Of a stretch of DNA of 64,000 nucleotides, positions 36,630 through 47,938 are shown one piece after another. Every line of letters begins with the position of its first letter. The first letter of the stretch is position 1. Source of the DNA: Ianthella basta (taxonomy: Eukaryota > Porifera > Demospongiae > Verongiida > Ianthellidae). The stretch covers positions 3,262,143 through 3,326,142 of the forward strand of contig OZ025868.1 in the NCBI GenBank assembly GCA_964019415.1, given 5' to 3'. The notes under the pieces were generated by a model. It searched no databases and was not told where the DNA came from. It saw only the letters and a program-made list of their open reading frames with translations. A program made the position numbers and the translations under genes.

Positions 36630-36925
36630 TAGACTCTCTTGTGGGGTCCACTCACAGGTGGATGATATGGTGTATGGTATATGTACCCGCTTGTGGCGTC
36701 CACTTGCATGTGGGTGATTAGTGTGCAGTGCATTGAATATACACTCGCTTGTGGGGTCCACTCGCATGTGGATGATATGGTGTATGGTATATGTACCCGC
36801 TTGTGGCGTCCACTTGCATGTGGGTGATTAGTGTGCAGTGCATTGAATATACACTCGCTTGTGGGGTCCACTCACATGTGGATGATTAATATGCATTGAA
36901 TATACACTCGCTTGTGGGGTCCACT
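36630..36925. repeat. 110-base tandem repeat in DIRS-like gag intron
   Basis: Repeated ACCCGCTTGTGGCGTCCACT (36685, 36795) and CTCGCTTGTGGGGTCCACTC blocks give a 110-base period with two related half-units, about 2.7 copies. The shorter copy at 22800-22895 lacks it. Confidence 0.85.
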
Positions 36926-37086
36926 CCTGTGCGAATGGCCATCTTGTGCAAGGGTCTTTCTTTCTTTGTTTGCAACTTGGGTTGCGCCAACAGGACTGGC
37001 ACCATATACCCCATTTTTCATCCATGCCACAGGCCCTATCTTGGCTGGCACTTTGGCTGGTTGTGTGGTTCAAAACAGTGGGGCAG

Positions 37087-37816
37087 CTGTGAGCAGTGAC
37101 TCCACCAAAGCTGCAGTATCTGCGGTGCCTACGGTGGGTTTTGCCCCCGGTGGCGGTCTCCCAGCCATACCAGCTTCGCTGGTGGAGAGCATTCGCAAGG
37201 GGGAGTTCATCGATTTAAGAGACTTGCTGCCAGAGAACGTATTTGAAGCGTTCGTAAACACGGGGGACAAAGACAAAGATAAAAAGAAGAAAAAGGTGCC
37301 CATCGATTCTTTTCAGGATTGGGCTTTAGCCTTCATTGCCTGGGCGAGCACAATTGTGGCGACCACTTCCACTCGCGGGCTTGAGCTCTTCCAATATCTG
37401 GGGGTAATTGGGCGTTTAGCCCGGGATAACCCCCCCCCGAGGTATGGGTCCACTATGACAAGCAATTTCGCCAAATGGCAGCGGCAGCCCCCCAGGCTGC
37501 CAAATGGAATGAATTGAATTTTCAGTTCTTACAGTGGGCCCAACAGAAAGAACGTCAAGTGGCCCACTCTTCCTCAGTAAAGGAAATTTGCTTGCGATGG
37601 AATGAGGGCCGCTATTGCCAGTTTTCATCTTGCAAGAAGGACCATGTTTGTTCTTTGTGTGGAAGGGGTCATCGGGCCAAGTCTTGCCCCTCCTCAAGGG
37701 CTGCCCCATACCCCTCGGTTCGGGGGTCATGGCCTCAGAATACTGGGCCACTGCTTCCACCCCCCCCCCTACCCCTCCCACATCTCACTGAGGCCTCTCT
37801 AGTGGTCAACCACTAA
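37087..37816 (+). pseudogene. DIRS-like gag, exon 2, frameshifted at a C run
   Basis: First part (to about 37430) encodes 'ESIRKGEFIDLRDLLPENVF' and 'FQDWALAFIAWASTIV', a gag-like helical segment. After a run of nine C at 37430-37438 the frame must shift to read 'VHYDKQFRQMAAA', 'WNEGRYCQFSSCKKDHVCSL' and 'CGRGHRAKSCP'. The Cys/His cluster is typical of gag-like nucleic-acid-binding regions. A one-base indel in the C homopolymer explains the break; either a mutation or a sequencing error. Confidence 0.7.
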
Positions 37817-38092
37817 TGTTCAGTTATCTGTATGCAGTGTATTAGATTAATTGCTAACCATTTTTTGCTTTAGCTGTCCTCTCTTTATCGTGTTCTTGTA
37901 TTAGTTCATCTACAATATTATAACTACATTGACAGTATAATGGGCAGTCCCTGCTCTATAAGTTATCATTTGTTGTAATGAATCCTTTGCTGATAATTAT
38001 GGTCATCCTTCGATTATCACCCGCTAGATTCCCATATCCCTATTTCTCGCGGACTTCAAGCGTCTGGGCTCCTTGCGGCCCATTTCTGCAAG

Positions 38093-39867
38093 TTGCAGAC
38101 TACCCATTTGGCATGTCAGTTTGTGGCACCATACCTCCCCCCAGAGGCATTAATAATTCAGACACCTCTAAAAGTGGACGAATGGTCTACCGCGCTAAGC
38201 TTGCATCCCAACCAGGTTTGGGCCCAGGCACTGGTGGAAGGCCTTAGGACTGGGGTTCGGATTGGCTGCTCCCCTGCACGAGTTTGTAAAAGGGCTAAGG
38301 CCAATTGTCAGTCTGCACGTGACCATCCGTACGTCATTGACAAGTACTTGGCCAATGAATTAGCATTGGGTCGAGTGGCAGGCCCATTTGCTGATAGTTT
38401 GCCTGGTGTCATGATCAGCCGTTTGGCGTCATACCAAAATCTGGCCAACCAGGAAAATGGCGCCTTATTGTCGACCTATCTGCCCCATCGGCGGCAAGTG
38501 TCAATGATGGCATTAGTAGTGTGGATTCAGGGATGGCCTACTCATCTGTCGCAGACGCTGCCCGGCTCATTCTGCAGCTTGGTGTGGGTACGGAAATGGC
38601 TAAGATGGATATTGCAAGTGCCTTTCGGCTCATCCCTGTACATCCTGATGATTGCCACCTTCTGGGCATGAAATGGAAGGAACAAGTTTACATTGACATG
38701 CAACTGCCTTTTGGCTTACGATCAGCCCCTGTCCTTTTCAACGGTTATGCAGATGCGTTGAAATGGGTCATCCGTTCTGCAGGTGTGCCATACATCCTCC
38801 ATTATTTGGATGATTTTCTGGTATTGGGTCCTCCTCATTCAGGGGTTTGCAGAGATGCATTAGGTCGCATGCTCACTACTTGCCAGTCTTTAGGGGTGCC
38901 TCTAGCCAAAGATAAAGTAGCAGGACCTGCTACCTCTCTGGTTTTCCTTGGTATTGAGCTTGACTCTGTCCACATGGAAGCAAAATTGCCCAAGGAAAAA
39001 CTCACTCAACTTTGCCAAGAGCTTCAGCAGTGGGCCGTTCGAAAATGCTGCAAGCGTAAAGAGCTAGAGCATTTGTTGGGGGTCCTAAACTTCGCCTGTA
39101 CAGTACTACCTTCTGGACAGTCTTTTCTGCGGCGAATGTTCTCTCTGCTGCACAGTTCAAAGGATCCCAATCGGTTCCTTAGGCTGAATGCAGAATTCAG
39201 GTCAGATTTGGCCTGGTGGTTGGCCTTTGCAAGCAGATGGAATGGAATCTCTTTCTTGCAGCTCTCAGGTTCTGCTGAGCCCTCGGTGGTTTTCTACACA
39301 GATGCTTCAGGGTCGTGGGGCTGTGGTGCCATTTGGGGCTCCCAGTGGCTCCAGGGCCAGTGGCCTTCCGAGTGGGCAGAGACGTCCATAATGTTTAAGG
39401 AACTGGTGCCCATCGTGTGTGCTGCTGCGCTGTGGGGGCCAAACTGGGGAGGGCAACATGTCCTCTGTTTTTGTGACAACATGTCGGTGGTTGCCGCGCT
39501 CAACAAAGGCTCCTCAAAGGAGCCTTCCGGCATTGTCATGCACCTTCTGCGAACGCTTACATTCTTTTCAGCCATTTTTGGCTTTGTTCTGCGGGCTCAG
39601 CATGTGGCTGGCTCCAACAATGGCCCTGCAGATAGCATTTCCAGAGGTAACATGTCCCTGCTCTTCTCACAGGTACCCATGGCATCCAGGGAGCCAACCC
39701 TTATTCCAGATGACCTCTGGACTCTGCTGGTGAGAGAGCAGCCAGATTGGCTCTCAGAGAGGTGGAGGAATCTTTTCACTTCTTTTTGCAAAAAGGCTTG
39801 GCCAACTCCACTAAGAGATGCTATGAGTCAGGTCAGCGCCGATACTTCACCTTCTGTGACAAAGTGA
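38093..39867 (+). pseudogene. Reverse transcriptase-RNase H of the DIRS-like element, one frameshift
   Basis: The first part (to about 38420) has 'YLANELALGRVAGPF', the usual lead-in to DIRS/Ty3-like RT. A missing T at about 38426 (CCGTTTGGCG) shifts the frame; the rest then runs 'KWRLIVDLSAPS' (before 38521), 'KMDIASAFRLIPVH', 'LPFGLRSAPVLFN' and the active site 'LHYLDDFLV'. RNase H follows: 'FYTDASGSWGCG', 'FKELVPIV', 'CDNMSVVAALN' and 'GPADSIS'. Polymerase and RNase H catalytic acids are present, so only the single-base deletion disables the frame. Confidence 0.82.
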
Positions 39868-40709
39868 ACTTCTCTCCGTTGCCTGCATCAGAAAATTCTA
39901 TGGCCCTATTTATCTCCTACTTGGGAAGCGAAAAGGTATCTTACAAAACAATAAAGTCATACTTGGCTGCAGTTAGACATCTACATATTTCATTTGGTTT
40001 ATCTTTCATTGGCTTATCGCCTCGTACCCATCTACTTATCAGAGGTATAAAGCGTACTCAGGGAGATGCTGCAGTTAGACCACGCCTACCAATCACACCT
40101 TCTGTTCTCCGCAACATCAAAACCAGCCTGGCAGGTAAACCCGTGGATTATGACAATCGGTTGTATTGGGCTGCCATGTGTCTTGCCTTCTTCGGCTTCC
40201 TCCGCTGTGGGGAGTTCATAGTACCGGAGGGTCAGGAGTGTGATGCCTCTGTCCATTTAATGGTGAATGACATTGCCATGGACCCTGGTTTATATCCTGC
40301 TGGCATCTCAGTGCGTATCAAAGCATCCAAGACCGATCCCTTTCGACAAGGTGTTACGTTATACCTTGGGAGAACCGGTGTTGACCTTTGTCCTGTGGCT
40401 GCCATGGTTGAATTTTTATCAGTCCGGGGGTCCTCGCCTGGGCCCTTATTTCAGTTCAAGGATGGTTCTGCCCTCCATCGGCAGCAGCTTGTGCGTATGG
40501 TTCGAAGTACCCTTGCTGGTCAGGGCTTTGATGTTTCCCAGTACTGCGGACATAGCTTCCGCATTGGGGCTGCCACAACTGCAGCCCAAAATGGGATTGA
40601 GGACTGTGTCATTAAGACATTGGGCCGGTGGGAGAGCACAGCTTATCAATTATATGTCCATACACCCAGAGCCACGCTGGCATCCTACACCTCCAAACTT
40701 ACAAAATGA
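39747..40709 (+). CDS. Tyrosine recombinase of the DIRS-like element
   Basis: 320 codons, overlapping the end of the RT-RNase H frame by 121 bases, as in DIRS-type elements. The catalytic residues of the phage-integrase/Crypton-type family are visible: Arg in 'FFGFLRCGEF', the box 'GHSFRIGAATTAA' (H-x-x-R), 'LGRWES', and Tyr in 'TAYQLYV'. The N-terminal SAM-like core-binding region includes 'YESGQRRYFTFC' and 'SYLAAVRHLH'. The frame is intact. It would integrate the circular DNA form of the retroelement. Confidence 0.85.
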   Translation: MALREVEESFHFFLQKGLANSTKRCYESGQRRYFTFCDKVNFSPLPASENSMALFISYLGSEKVSYKTIKSYLAAVRHLHISFGLSFIGLSPRTHLLIRGIKRTQGDAAVRPRLPITPSVLRNIKTSLAGKPVDYDNRLYWAAMCLAFFGFLRCGEFIVPEGQECDASVHLMVNDIAMDPGLYPAGISVRIKASKTDPFRQGVTLYLGRTGVDLCPVAAMVEFLSVRGSSPGPLFQFKDGSALHRQQLVRMVRSTLAGQGFDVSQYCGHSFRIGAATTAAQNGIEDCVIKTLGRWESTAYQLYVHTPRATLASYTSKLTK

Positions 40710-41026
40710 ATATTGTATGCTTTTGGCTTTTGTACATTGACTGTATGATTGATTTGACCATGACAGCTCACTGGATTATTCTCTGTTTGACTGCAATCAT
40801 GTCCACTATGTGTATGATTTTGATTATTGAGACTTGCTATGCTTGGCGTCTGTTCTAATGAGGGTAGTTGGGAGGTAGAGTGTCCTGTTATACTGTATAG
40901 AGCTTATGCAGTGGGCGGAGTCGAGACGCCCATCCGCCATATTGGAGGACAACCGCGTGGAACGGTATACATCGAAGGTCTTTTGTTCTAGGTTTTGTCG
41001 CTGTCTGGATAACATTTTCGCCCACA

Positions 41027-42346
41027 ATGGTTAACTTCTGTGCTGTTTTTGGCTGCTCCAATCGTTCTAGCAGAGAAAGATCGAAGAGCTTTTACCGCCT
41101 GCCCTCAATTGTGGAACATCAAGGCCCCGAAACCCACATGCTCAGCGAGAAACGCCGAACACTGTGGCTGTCGCGTCTTCGTCGGGCTGATCTGAAGGAG
41201 AGCCAGTATTCAAATGTTCGTATATGCTCGGACCACTTCGTGAAAGGCAAGCCATCTTCCTTGTATGAGCAGGATGATCCTGATTGGGCTCCCTCTCTCA
41301 GATTAGGCCATTCAAGTGTAAAGGATGGTACTTCTGCAGAGGATAGGCATTCACGATCGCTAGAGAGAAACCGGAAGAAGAAAGTCCTTGAGAAGCAAGA
41401 GGCAGAGTGCATGAAGTGGGAAGAAGGTGAGCAACCAGGCATTGCTTCACAGTCTGCTGCTCTTACTGCTGTGGAAACATGTGTTCAAACGGATTTGAAT
41501 GCCAGTGACATTGAGCGCTTATGTCATCAAGGACAGGACATGCAGAGTATAAGGGAAAGGTTGCAATACCTTGTATTTGACATGGACTCTGCAGTTTCAG
41601 ATGAATCCAGGCTGTCATTTTACACTGGATTGCCAGGCACAGTATTAGATGCACTTGCTCAGCTTGTGTGTCCTCATCTGATGCAGAAGAGTACCCTGGT
41701 TCCATTTCAGCAACTGATTCTGACCCTCATGAAGCTCAGGCTGGGACTATCACAGGCTGACCTGGGATACAGGTTTCAGATAAGCCAGTCTACGGTCTCC
41801 CGCATATTTTGTCACTGTGTTAATGTCATGTATGTAAGGTTGAGATTTCTTATCAAATGGCCAGAAAGGAGTGCTATTCGAAAAACAATGCCCATGGCAT
41901 TTCGAAAGCATTGTCCAAAGTGCACAGTCATCATTGACTGCTTTGAAGTGTTTATTGAGCGACCATCGAATTTGTTGGCAAGGGCTCAGACCTACTCATC
42001 CTATAAGCATCACAATACGGCAAAATATCTGATTGGTGTTACACCACAGGGTACTGTGTGTTTCATTTCAAGTGGATGGGGTGGCAGAGCAAGTGACAAA
42101 CATGTAACCGAGAGTAGTAGACTTCTGTCATTTCTATTACCAGGCGACACAATTCTGGCTGACAGAGGGTTTGACATTGCTGATTCTGTTGGATTGTGCA
42201 TGGCTACCATCAAAATGCCTGCATTCACAAAAGGAAAGGCCCAACTCCGTGGGATTGAGGTGGAACAGACCAGACGGATTGCAAATGTGAGGATCCATGT
42301 GGAACGAGTTATCGGCAATCTCCGCCAGAAGTACTCGTTGCTCTAA
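41027..42346 (+). pseudogene. ISL2EU transposase: THAP finger plus DDE domain, premature stop
   Basis: 439 codons. The N-terminus is a THAP zinc finger ('[10 protein letters not shown]', 'FYRLPS', 'ICSDHFV', C-x2-4-C...C-x2-H). A helix-turn-helix with '[20 protein letters not shown]' follows, then a DDE_Tnp_4-type catalytic domain: D in '[11 protein letters not shown]', D in 'ILADRGFDI', E in '[12 protein letters not shown]'. The frame stops at 42344 (TAA), but the same frame stays open for 40 more codons to 42469 with the family's usual ending ('[13 protein letters not shown]', 'NSVVPFD'). A single nonsense change thus removes the C-terminus; the catalytic triad is untouched. Confidence 0.85.
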
Positions 42347-42579
42347 GAAACCCAACCTATTCACTTCCTCATTGCTCCCACAGATGGTGAACCGCCACTA
42401 CTGGACAAAATCACGACAGTGTGTTGTGCATTAGTGAACATGTCTAATTCAGTTGTTCCCTTTGATTAACATTTTTGTGACTTCCTTGCACGCAACATGA
42501 CACACATACTCATGTCATTATTCTTTATGTTTACAGCTGCGTAAGTTTACAGCAGTCAATTAATGTTTCTGGCTAGTTA

Positions 42580-44743
42580 CTACACTTTTCTTTTCTTTTT
42601 TGGTACATGCCTCCTACAGTCAGGGCAGTACCATGTGCGAGAGCGGGGTGGTGCCTTGATTTGTAGACATTCCAGGTGGAACCACTTGCCATGTGGACAA
42701 TTCGCATTATCGCGAGCGACCATGATGCCATATTCAGGTCCATTACAGTAGCAAAAGCTGTCACTGTCCTCTGTGATGAACTGTGTTCCCTCCATTGATG
42801 GCATAGGCTCTGCAGAAGTAGTGCTAGCATCTAAAGTAGGCTGCTGTTCACTACTGTGTGATTTCTGCTGTGGAGGGCGAGAATAGAATTTCCCGAATAG
42901 TTCAGGAAGGATGGCAAGGGTAAAGAACGATTGACATTTCTCAAAACATTCAGTCTGGAACTCTTCTGATGGCCATATGCGTTCCACATGCAAATCTTCA
43001 TTCGTCCACAATACAAAATCACAGAAATCCTTGTCAGTACACAGCAGCTGCCATTGGACCTACAGGAGGGGTTACGGATTGAACACGCAATGGCTGTAAA
43101 TACTGAATAGACATGCATGCATGCAGTGCACCACAGCTGTATCATTACCACCCAAAAATGATTTAGATTTACCTGGTAATAGTACTGATGTGTCCTCTTT
43201 AGTTGGTACCCACTTGCAGCTGTCACCTCAAGGCAGAATTTCTTATCTGCTGTAGAGTCTTCCAACAAGTCATCCTTATGACAATATGGGCACTGTAGAA
43301 TGATACATTGTTGTGTATAAGTTAATTTATACCTGCATAAACCCTAAGCACAACCGATAAATTTAAGCTTAAACCTGAGTGCATACTTACCTTTACTTCC
43401 AAGACACCTTCTCCACAACAGGTGCAGTTGGTGACTCCATCAGGAGATGCCCCACAGAATGGATGCTCAGTGAGCAAGAAAAGGCCACATTCAGTTACGA
43501 AAAAGTCATCGTGGCTTTTCTGCTGCCTTTCACAGTATGCAGTGCGTGCTCTGGCTTCATGCTTACATCCCCAGGTGGTGGCAGCACTCTTGAATCTTGA
43601 CAACTCAGGATAACAAATGGAGGTTATCAAACTGATTGACGGGGAAGACGGATCAGTGTGGCAAACAGCTCGAACCTTTGAGGCTGTGATGCGTCCACTG
43701 CGTAATTGAAACCAGAGTTTTGATTGTGCCTGTCCACGTGTCTTTTCTTCCACTGCAGTCACCTGAGACAAGGTGAGATTCTCCAGCTTGTACGTTGAGG
43801 CAACTTGTAAAAGTGTGGAGTAGGATTCGATCAAGAGGTCTGGGTTATACAGGTTAGCCAAAGGTGCTGGTAAATTTTCCTTCATGCTCACCGGTATGAA
43901 CATCTCTGCAAATGGCTCCACTAATGAACATATAGCAGGCTTTGTTTTGCAGGTGCCCAAGGTTGAAATAAACCTACTCTGCTCATCTTCAGATGGAGGT
44001 GGTACAGATTGGCTACTCACAGCATCACATTCAGATCTTCTGTGTTGCTTACTGAACTTGATTTCAGAAATGCGAGCAGGGTGTGCTTTTTTCACCTCAG
44101 GTGGCATTACCCAGTAGGCCTTCTTATCGGTCACACTTAATGATTCTCTTGTGCGAACACCTGCCTCAATTGCCCACAGTAATGATGCTACATGGGAGCA
44201 AGTTTCACCCAAGCCAGCCATGCAGTTGCAGTGTGCTGTAATTATTTTACCTCCAGCTTCTGCAAGTACCCATGGGATAAGGGGCTTCTCATTCAGGCGC
44301 TGTGAATGGTTCACCTACGTATGTGCAATGTAGACAGCAATGTAGACAGTGTCTGGATCAAAATTCTGCACATATCTTCACAACTGAGCTGGTGTATAGC
44401 TCACCTTTGCCACCATTAACACAATGTCTCCAGAGCATCTTCTCACGAGCACTTCTCTAACCCAGCCAGCGAGGAATCTCTCATAACTGTCCATACTCTT
44501 GTAGTTTTCAAGATCTTCTTTCGTGTACGGACTCGGAGTGAACAAAAGATACAATCCTACATGAATGTAGGTAATGGCTGGCCAGCTGTCCACATCGTCC
44601 TGCCACTCTTCCGTGGGAATTGAGTACGGATCGTCGCCGCCGATGAACGCCAATTTTTCCAAGTACCTCTTCTTGTCTTCGACACTTTTTATTGACTCTT
44701 GATAACTTGGAAGAAGACCACTCGCAGCCATTGTCTTAGGCAT
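42580..44743 (-). CDS. ISL2EU accessory protein: SWIM zinc finger, YqaJ nuclease and PHD finger
   Basis: Four exons (minus): 44405-44743, 43391-44314, 43173-43292, 42580-43059; phases agree, 620 residues. Exon 2 has a SWIM finger ('CNCMAGLGETCSH') and the YqaJ/lambda-exonuclease-like domain ('WFQLRSGRITASKV', 'WGCKHEARARTAY', 'GASPDGV', 'EVLEVK'-type active-site acids). The last exon ends in a PHD-like finger ('CYCNGP', 'CPHGKWFHLECL', 'WYCPDC') and a basic tail KKKRKV. ISL2EU elements commonly encode a YqaJ protein next to the transposase; its role in transposition is not established. The gene has no visible lesion. The start could be the second ATG at 44730. Confidence 0.85.
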
Positions 44744-44880
44744 ACAGTTCCCACTACCTGTGACGCCAACTAGCTCTAAGTTTACGGTCAAAACATACGC
44801 AAGTGCACACTGCTGTTGCGCGATTGTCCTCCAAGATGGCCGACCCTAAAATTCGATTGCGCAACTGCATAAGCTCTATA

Positions 44881-45212
44881 CATACGTACCTGTAGCTGTT
44901 TCTTCTTTTTTTCTTTCTTTCTTTTATTGTTGTGGCCGATGCTTTGGAGCCAATGGCCTTCTACTTCGTATCAGCCCATTTTGGGAGGTTACACTGGTCC
45001 AAACCATCTGCTGTGTGGTCGGACAACCGAACTCTTCACGTGACCTACCGCCAAATATAACCAGTTATATGGTTAGGCGATCGTAGGAGAGACGGCCGGC
45101 TTGGTCTGGATGTTGAAGCACACGGCCGGCCATCTCCCAAGAATGGTAAGCTGAGGGGCATTAAGCTACTATTATTAGACGTCACCCTCGTGACGTCTAT
45201 TTAGGAATGTGC
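44881..45212. other. Spacer with a short perfect hairpin
   Basis: TAGACGTCAC (45176-45185) and GTGACGTCTA (45190-45199) form a perfect 10-base stem with a 4-base loop and carry CRE-like cores. Otherwise nothing recognised. Confidence 0.6.
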
Positions 45213-45815
45213 CCGGTGTCACAGTTTATTTTACCCCCCGTATAAAGTATCCCCCGGGTAACCGAAAGTTGGTTAAACGACACAGAAATGCTGATAGAAG
45301 CTAATAAAATGCACCCTGCTGCAGGATGAGACTTACCACTACCAGAAGAGACTGTTAGGTGATGATATCTGCGAACCCTGCACTTCCTTCGCAGTCCTTG
45401 CAGAAGACCACATCGATCTTGTTAACTGACGACCGCGGTGAGGTTTTTGTCCTTCTACCATGGCTGGGATGCTTGTGTAATCCTCTGGGTTCTCGAAGAA
45501 TGTCAAGAGGGCACTACTACAACGAGCAGAAGTGTTTGAGTAGCAGTACGGCGTGCAGTTTCGCAAACTGGTGGACATCAATGTGCAGGTACATCGACGC
45601 TACAGCCTGAGCATGTGAGGAGCATGAAACGGTCTGAATCTTAGCTACTGCTTGTCAAAGCAGGGTTGATGGCTGTCAGAACAACCCCTCGAGGTGAAAC
45701 ACACCAAAAAGAGTTAAGAAATACTCAGAAATTCGAAGTCGGGGGATAAAGTATCCTAGTTTATTTTACCCGGGGGGATACAAAACTGGGGGGATGGAAT
45801 AAACCGTGACACCGG
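45213..45815. mobile_element. MITE-like element with CCGGTGTCAC ends
   Basis: The left end reads CCGGTGTCACAGTTTATTTT and the right end, reversed, CCGGTGTCACGGTTTATTCC. Both ends continue into C-rich blocks (CCCCCC) and ATAAAGTATCC. About 600 bases between; no transposase. Target duplication not resolved. Confidence 0.65.
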
Positions 45816-46517
45816 TTCAAAATGGCGTCCCTATCTTAATGTATTAAGGCGCTTCAGTGAAACTAGCCAAACGGCAGTGGCAAAGAACAATTAAAGGCCA
45901 CAGGTAGGCTACTTTTGGTGTATTGACGACGGCAGTGTGCCCAAAGGCAACATGTAATGCACGTAAGAGAAAAGCGTCATAGGCTGCTCGTCACGGGTGT
46001 TTCGAAAGTAGCGCTGCCGGAATGTAAGTTTCTGCGCATGCGCAGAAACACGTGACTTGCCCGAAGCCTGGCTAGCGCGGGCTGAAGTTTATTCGACTCT
46101 CCCCCTCGTACAATATACAATGGGCTTCAAGCACCTTATACTGTACGACAGAAAAGTATGTTCAGTTTACCTACAGCGTGCGATGGTAAGCCAAAGTGCA
46201 TACGGCGTAAATTATGCTGTTTGCTTTATCCAACGATTTGTGAATGTAATAATTTTCCCCGGTTTTTTGTGATCAATTGTGTTAGTTAAATGTGAAGAGC
46301 AGATATGAAAGTTACTGTTGATCAACGTTTTATCTTGCTACTTATTTTTCTCAGCGCTTGTTTGGGGATTGTGTTTTGGCAAGTGTATGTATATATGTTC
46401 CGCTCTTCGAATGCGCAATGCAATCTGGGAATACTGTGTGTATTTCAGGACACTGGCATTGCTTGACTTGACTTGCTTGACAGGATGTGGCATGTCTTTA
46501 CTTTTACTTGCTAGGTG

Positions 46518-46703
46518 TTAAGGCACACTCAAGCCCTGGTCACAGCAGCAGCTTCGAATGAAACCACTTTGTCGGCACCTAACACGAGTGAAGAAAACAG
46601 CAAGCATTGGGGTCATGATAGGAAGGGATACTCTTTTTCGCCATCAAATAGCTACGGTTTCATTCGAAACTGCTGCTGTGACGGAGCCTTGCATGTGCCC
46701 TAA
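46518..46703. mobile_element. MITE-like hairpin with TTAA-type ends
   Basis: Inverted arms TTAAGGCACACTCAAGCCC... and ...CATGTGCCCTAA share a near-perfect core: GTCACAGCAGCAG and CTTCGAATGAAACC against GGTTTCATTCGAA and CTGCTGCTGTGAC. About 186 bases. The outermost TTA(A/G) suggests a piggyBac- or Kolobok-like origin. Confidence 0.7.
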
Positions 46704-46825
46704 CGTCTAGCATGAAAAAGTGGAGAGATACTTAGACCTCGCAATGCCAATGTCCTGAAGTTTTCCTGCATTGTGTTGTACGTTCTATAGATTGCGCAAA
46801 TTCATAGAAAATGCAGAACTTATAT

Positions 46826-46925
46826 ACAGTGCAAGTTATAAAATACAGTGCAAGTTATAAAATACAGTGCAAGTTATAAAATACAGTGCAAGTTTAAAAT
46901 GCAGTGCAAGTTATAAAATACAATA
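46826..46925. repeat. Tandem ACAGTGCAAGTTATAAAAT repeats
   Basis: Five 18-20-base units carrying ACAGTGCAAGTTATAAA, followed by one inverted half-copy (ATAACTTGCA). The core CAGTGCAAGTTA recurs in inverse orientation at 57.9-58.1 kb. Confidence 0.9.
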
Positions 46926-46929
46926 TAAC

Positions 46930-47542
46930 TTGCAATATTTATTATTACTAGCTCAGTACCTGCCCTTCGGGTGGAATACTTCCCAGCCCATTTGCAATTT
47001 ACCTAATCAAAACTATTTTATTGGGATCCTTCTGTAGATTCTTTCTGTAAAACTCATTGGGCACAATCTTCTGATGTTGATTCATTCAAGCTCAGGGGTG
47101 AACACGCCAACCATAGTAGATCACTCCTTGGATTGTCATGATATAGTTTTCCATGTTTGGTTTTAAACTGAAGTCCACATTCAACGAAAATGCAGTGTTT
47201 ACCCTATCTCTTAAATATGGGGGCGATGGTAAAGATGCAAGAACTCAGACAGAATGACTTTAAGCCAAATTTTAGCTAAACCATGTTACTTTCATTACAC
47301 TTATCTGTATCCTACCATGTTTGATTGCCATCCATCGAAATCAAAGGTGTATTCCCTGAACATTATCATCCATTGACTTTGTACAATGAGATTTGAATAC
47401 ACCATGTGCAAAGCACACTGGGCTCCCTGCCCCTTGCATGCAGCTCTATAATAAAATTGTTGAATGTTGTGTGACACAATGCAGTATACATAGCCAGTAA
47501 TGATTGTGCATTACAAGTAATAGTGCTATAGAATAGTTATAG
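46930..47542. other. Spacer downstream of the RAG1-like gene
   Basis: AT-rich, no gene recognised. It is the 3' flank of the RAG1-like gene and could be the subterminal part of a transposon. Confidence 0.5.
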
Positions 47543-47880
47543 TTACTTCTTACGCCTCTTTATTAGTGGTCGGGCTGCATCTGTGGATGGGCATACTTGG
47601 AGCTGATGCTCCTGGAATATTAACCTAAGCTGCTCCTGTGGATTCCGAACAGATGCATATGTACGTCCTAAACTATTAAAAATGGCATGGATGGACTCCG
47701 CACCCTGCTCTCCGTGAAACCCAGGACAAAAGTGCCACCTCTGCATCCAAGGTACAATGTGGTCTTCTAACATGTGCATTTTTGGTGTCACTGAAGCCAG
47801 TGGAAATTCTTCTCTGTAATATGCCATGAATTCTGTCACATCCAGTCCTGAAAATATATAAATAAATAAATAAATGGAAA

Positions 47881-47938
<58 letters not shown>

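Larger units (their letters stand above)
35667..40850 (+). mobile_element. DIRS/Ngaro-like tyrosine-recombinase retrotransposon
   Basis: In order on the plus strand: a 5' region shared with 21430-22470; a gag-like gene in two exons (35990-36312 and from 37087); an RT-RNase H frame (38093-39867, broken once); and an overlapping tyrosine recombinase frame (39747-40709). RT plus YR in one element defines DIRS-type retrotransposons. No methyltransferase domain is visible after RNase H, which favours the Ngaro-like group. The terminal or split repeats were not delimited. Confidence 0.82.
40898..44878. mobile_element. ISL2EU (IS4EU) DNA transposon, end to end
   Basis: Terminal inverted repeats: left TAGAGCTTATGCAGT (40898-40912) with an inner block CCATATTGGAGGACAA (about 40938); right ACTGCATAAGCTCTA ending 44878 with TTGTCCTCCAAGATGG inside. 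A TA dinucleotide flanks both ends (40896-40897, 44879-44880), matching a 2-base target duplication. It carries two convergent genes, a THAP-DDE transposase (plus) and a YqaJ-type nuclease gene (minus), the gene pair characteristic of ISL2EU. Confidence 0.88.

Noticed and set aside
40855-45000. ISL2EU inserted inside the DIRS-like element
   Set aside because: Its left end lies close to the DIRS 3' region, but no DIRS sequence was recognised beyond 44880, so nesting is unproven.
46057-46272. 71-codon open frame at 46.06 kb
   Set aside because: No family signature, no splice context and ordinary length for chance.
46826-46925. Tandem units read as classical 12/23 recombination signal sequences
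   Set aside because: Only a CACTGTG-like heptamer in one right-hand copy is seen; no nonamer with 12- or 23-base spacing could be recognised.
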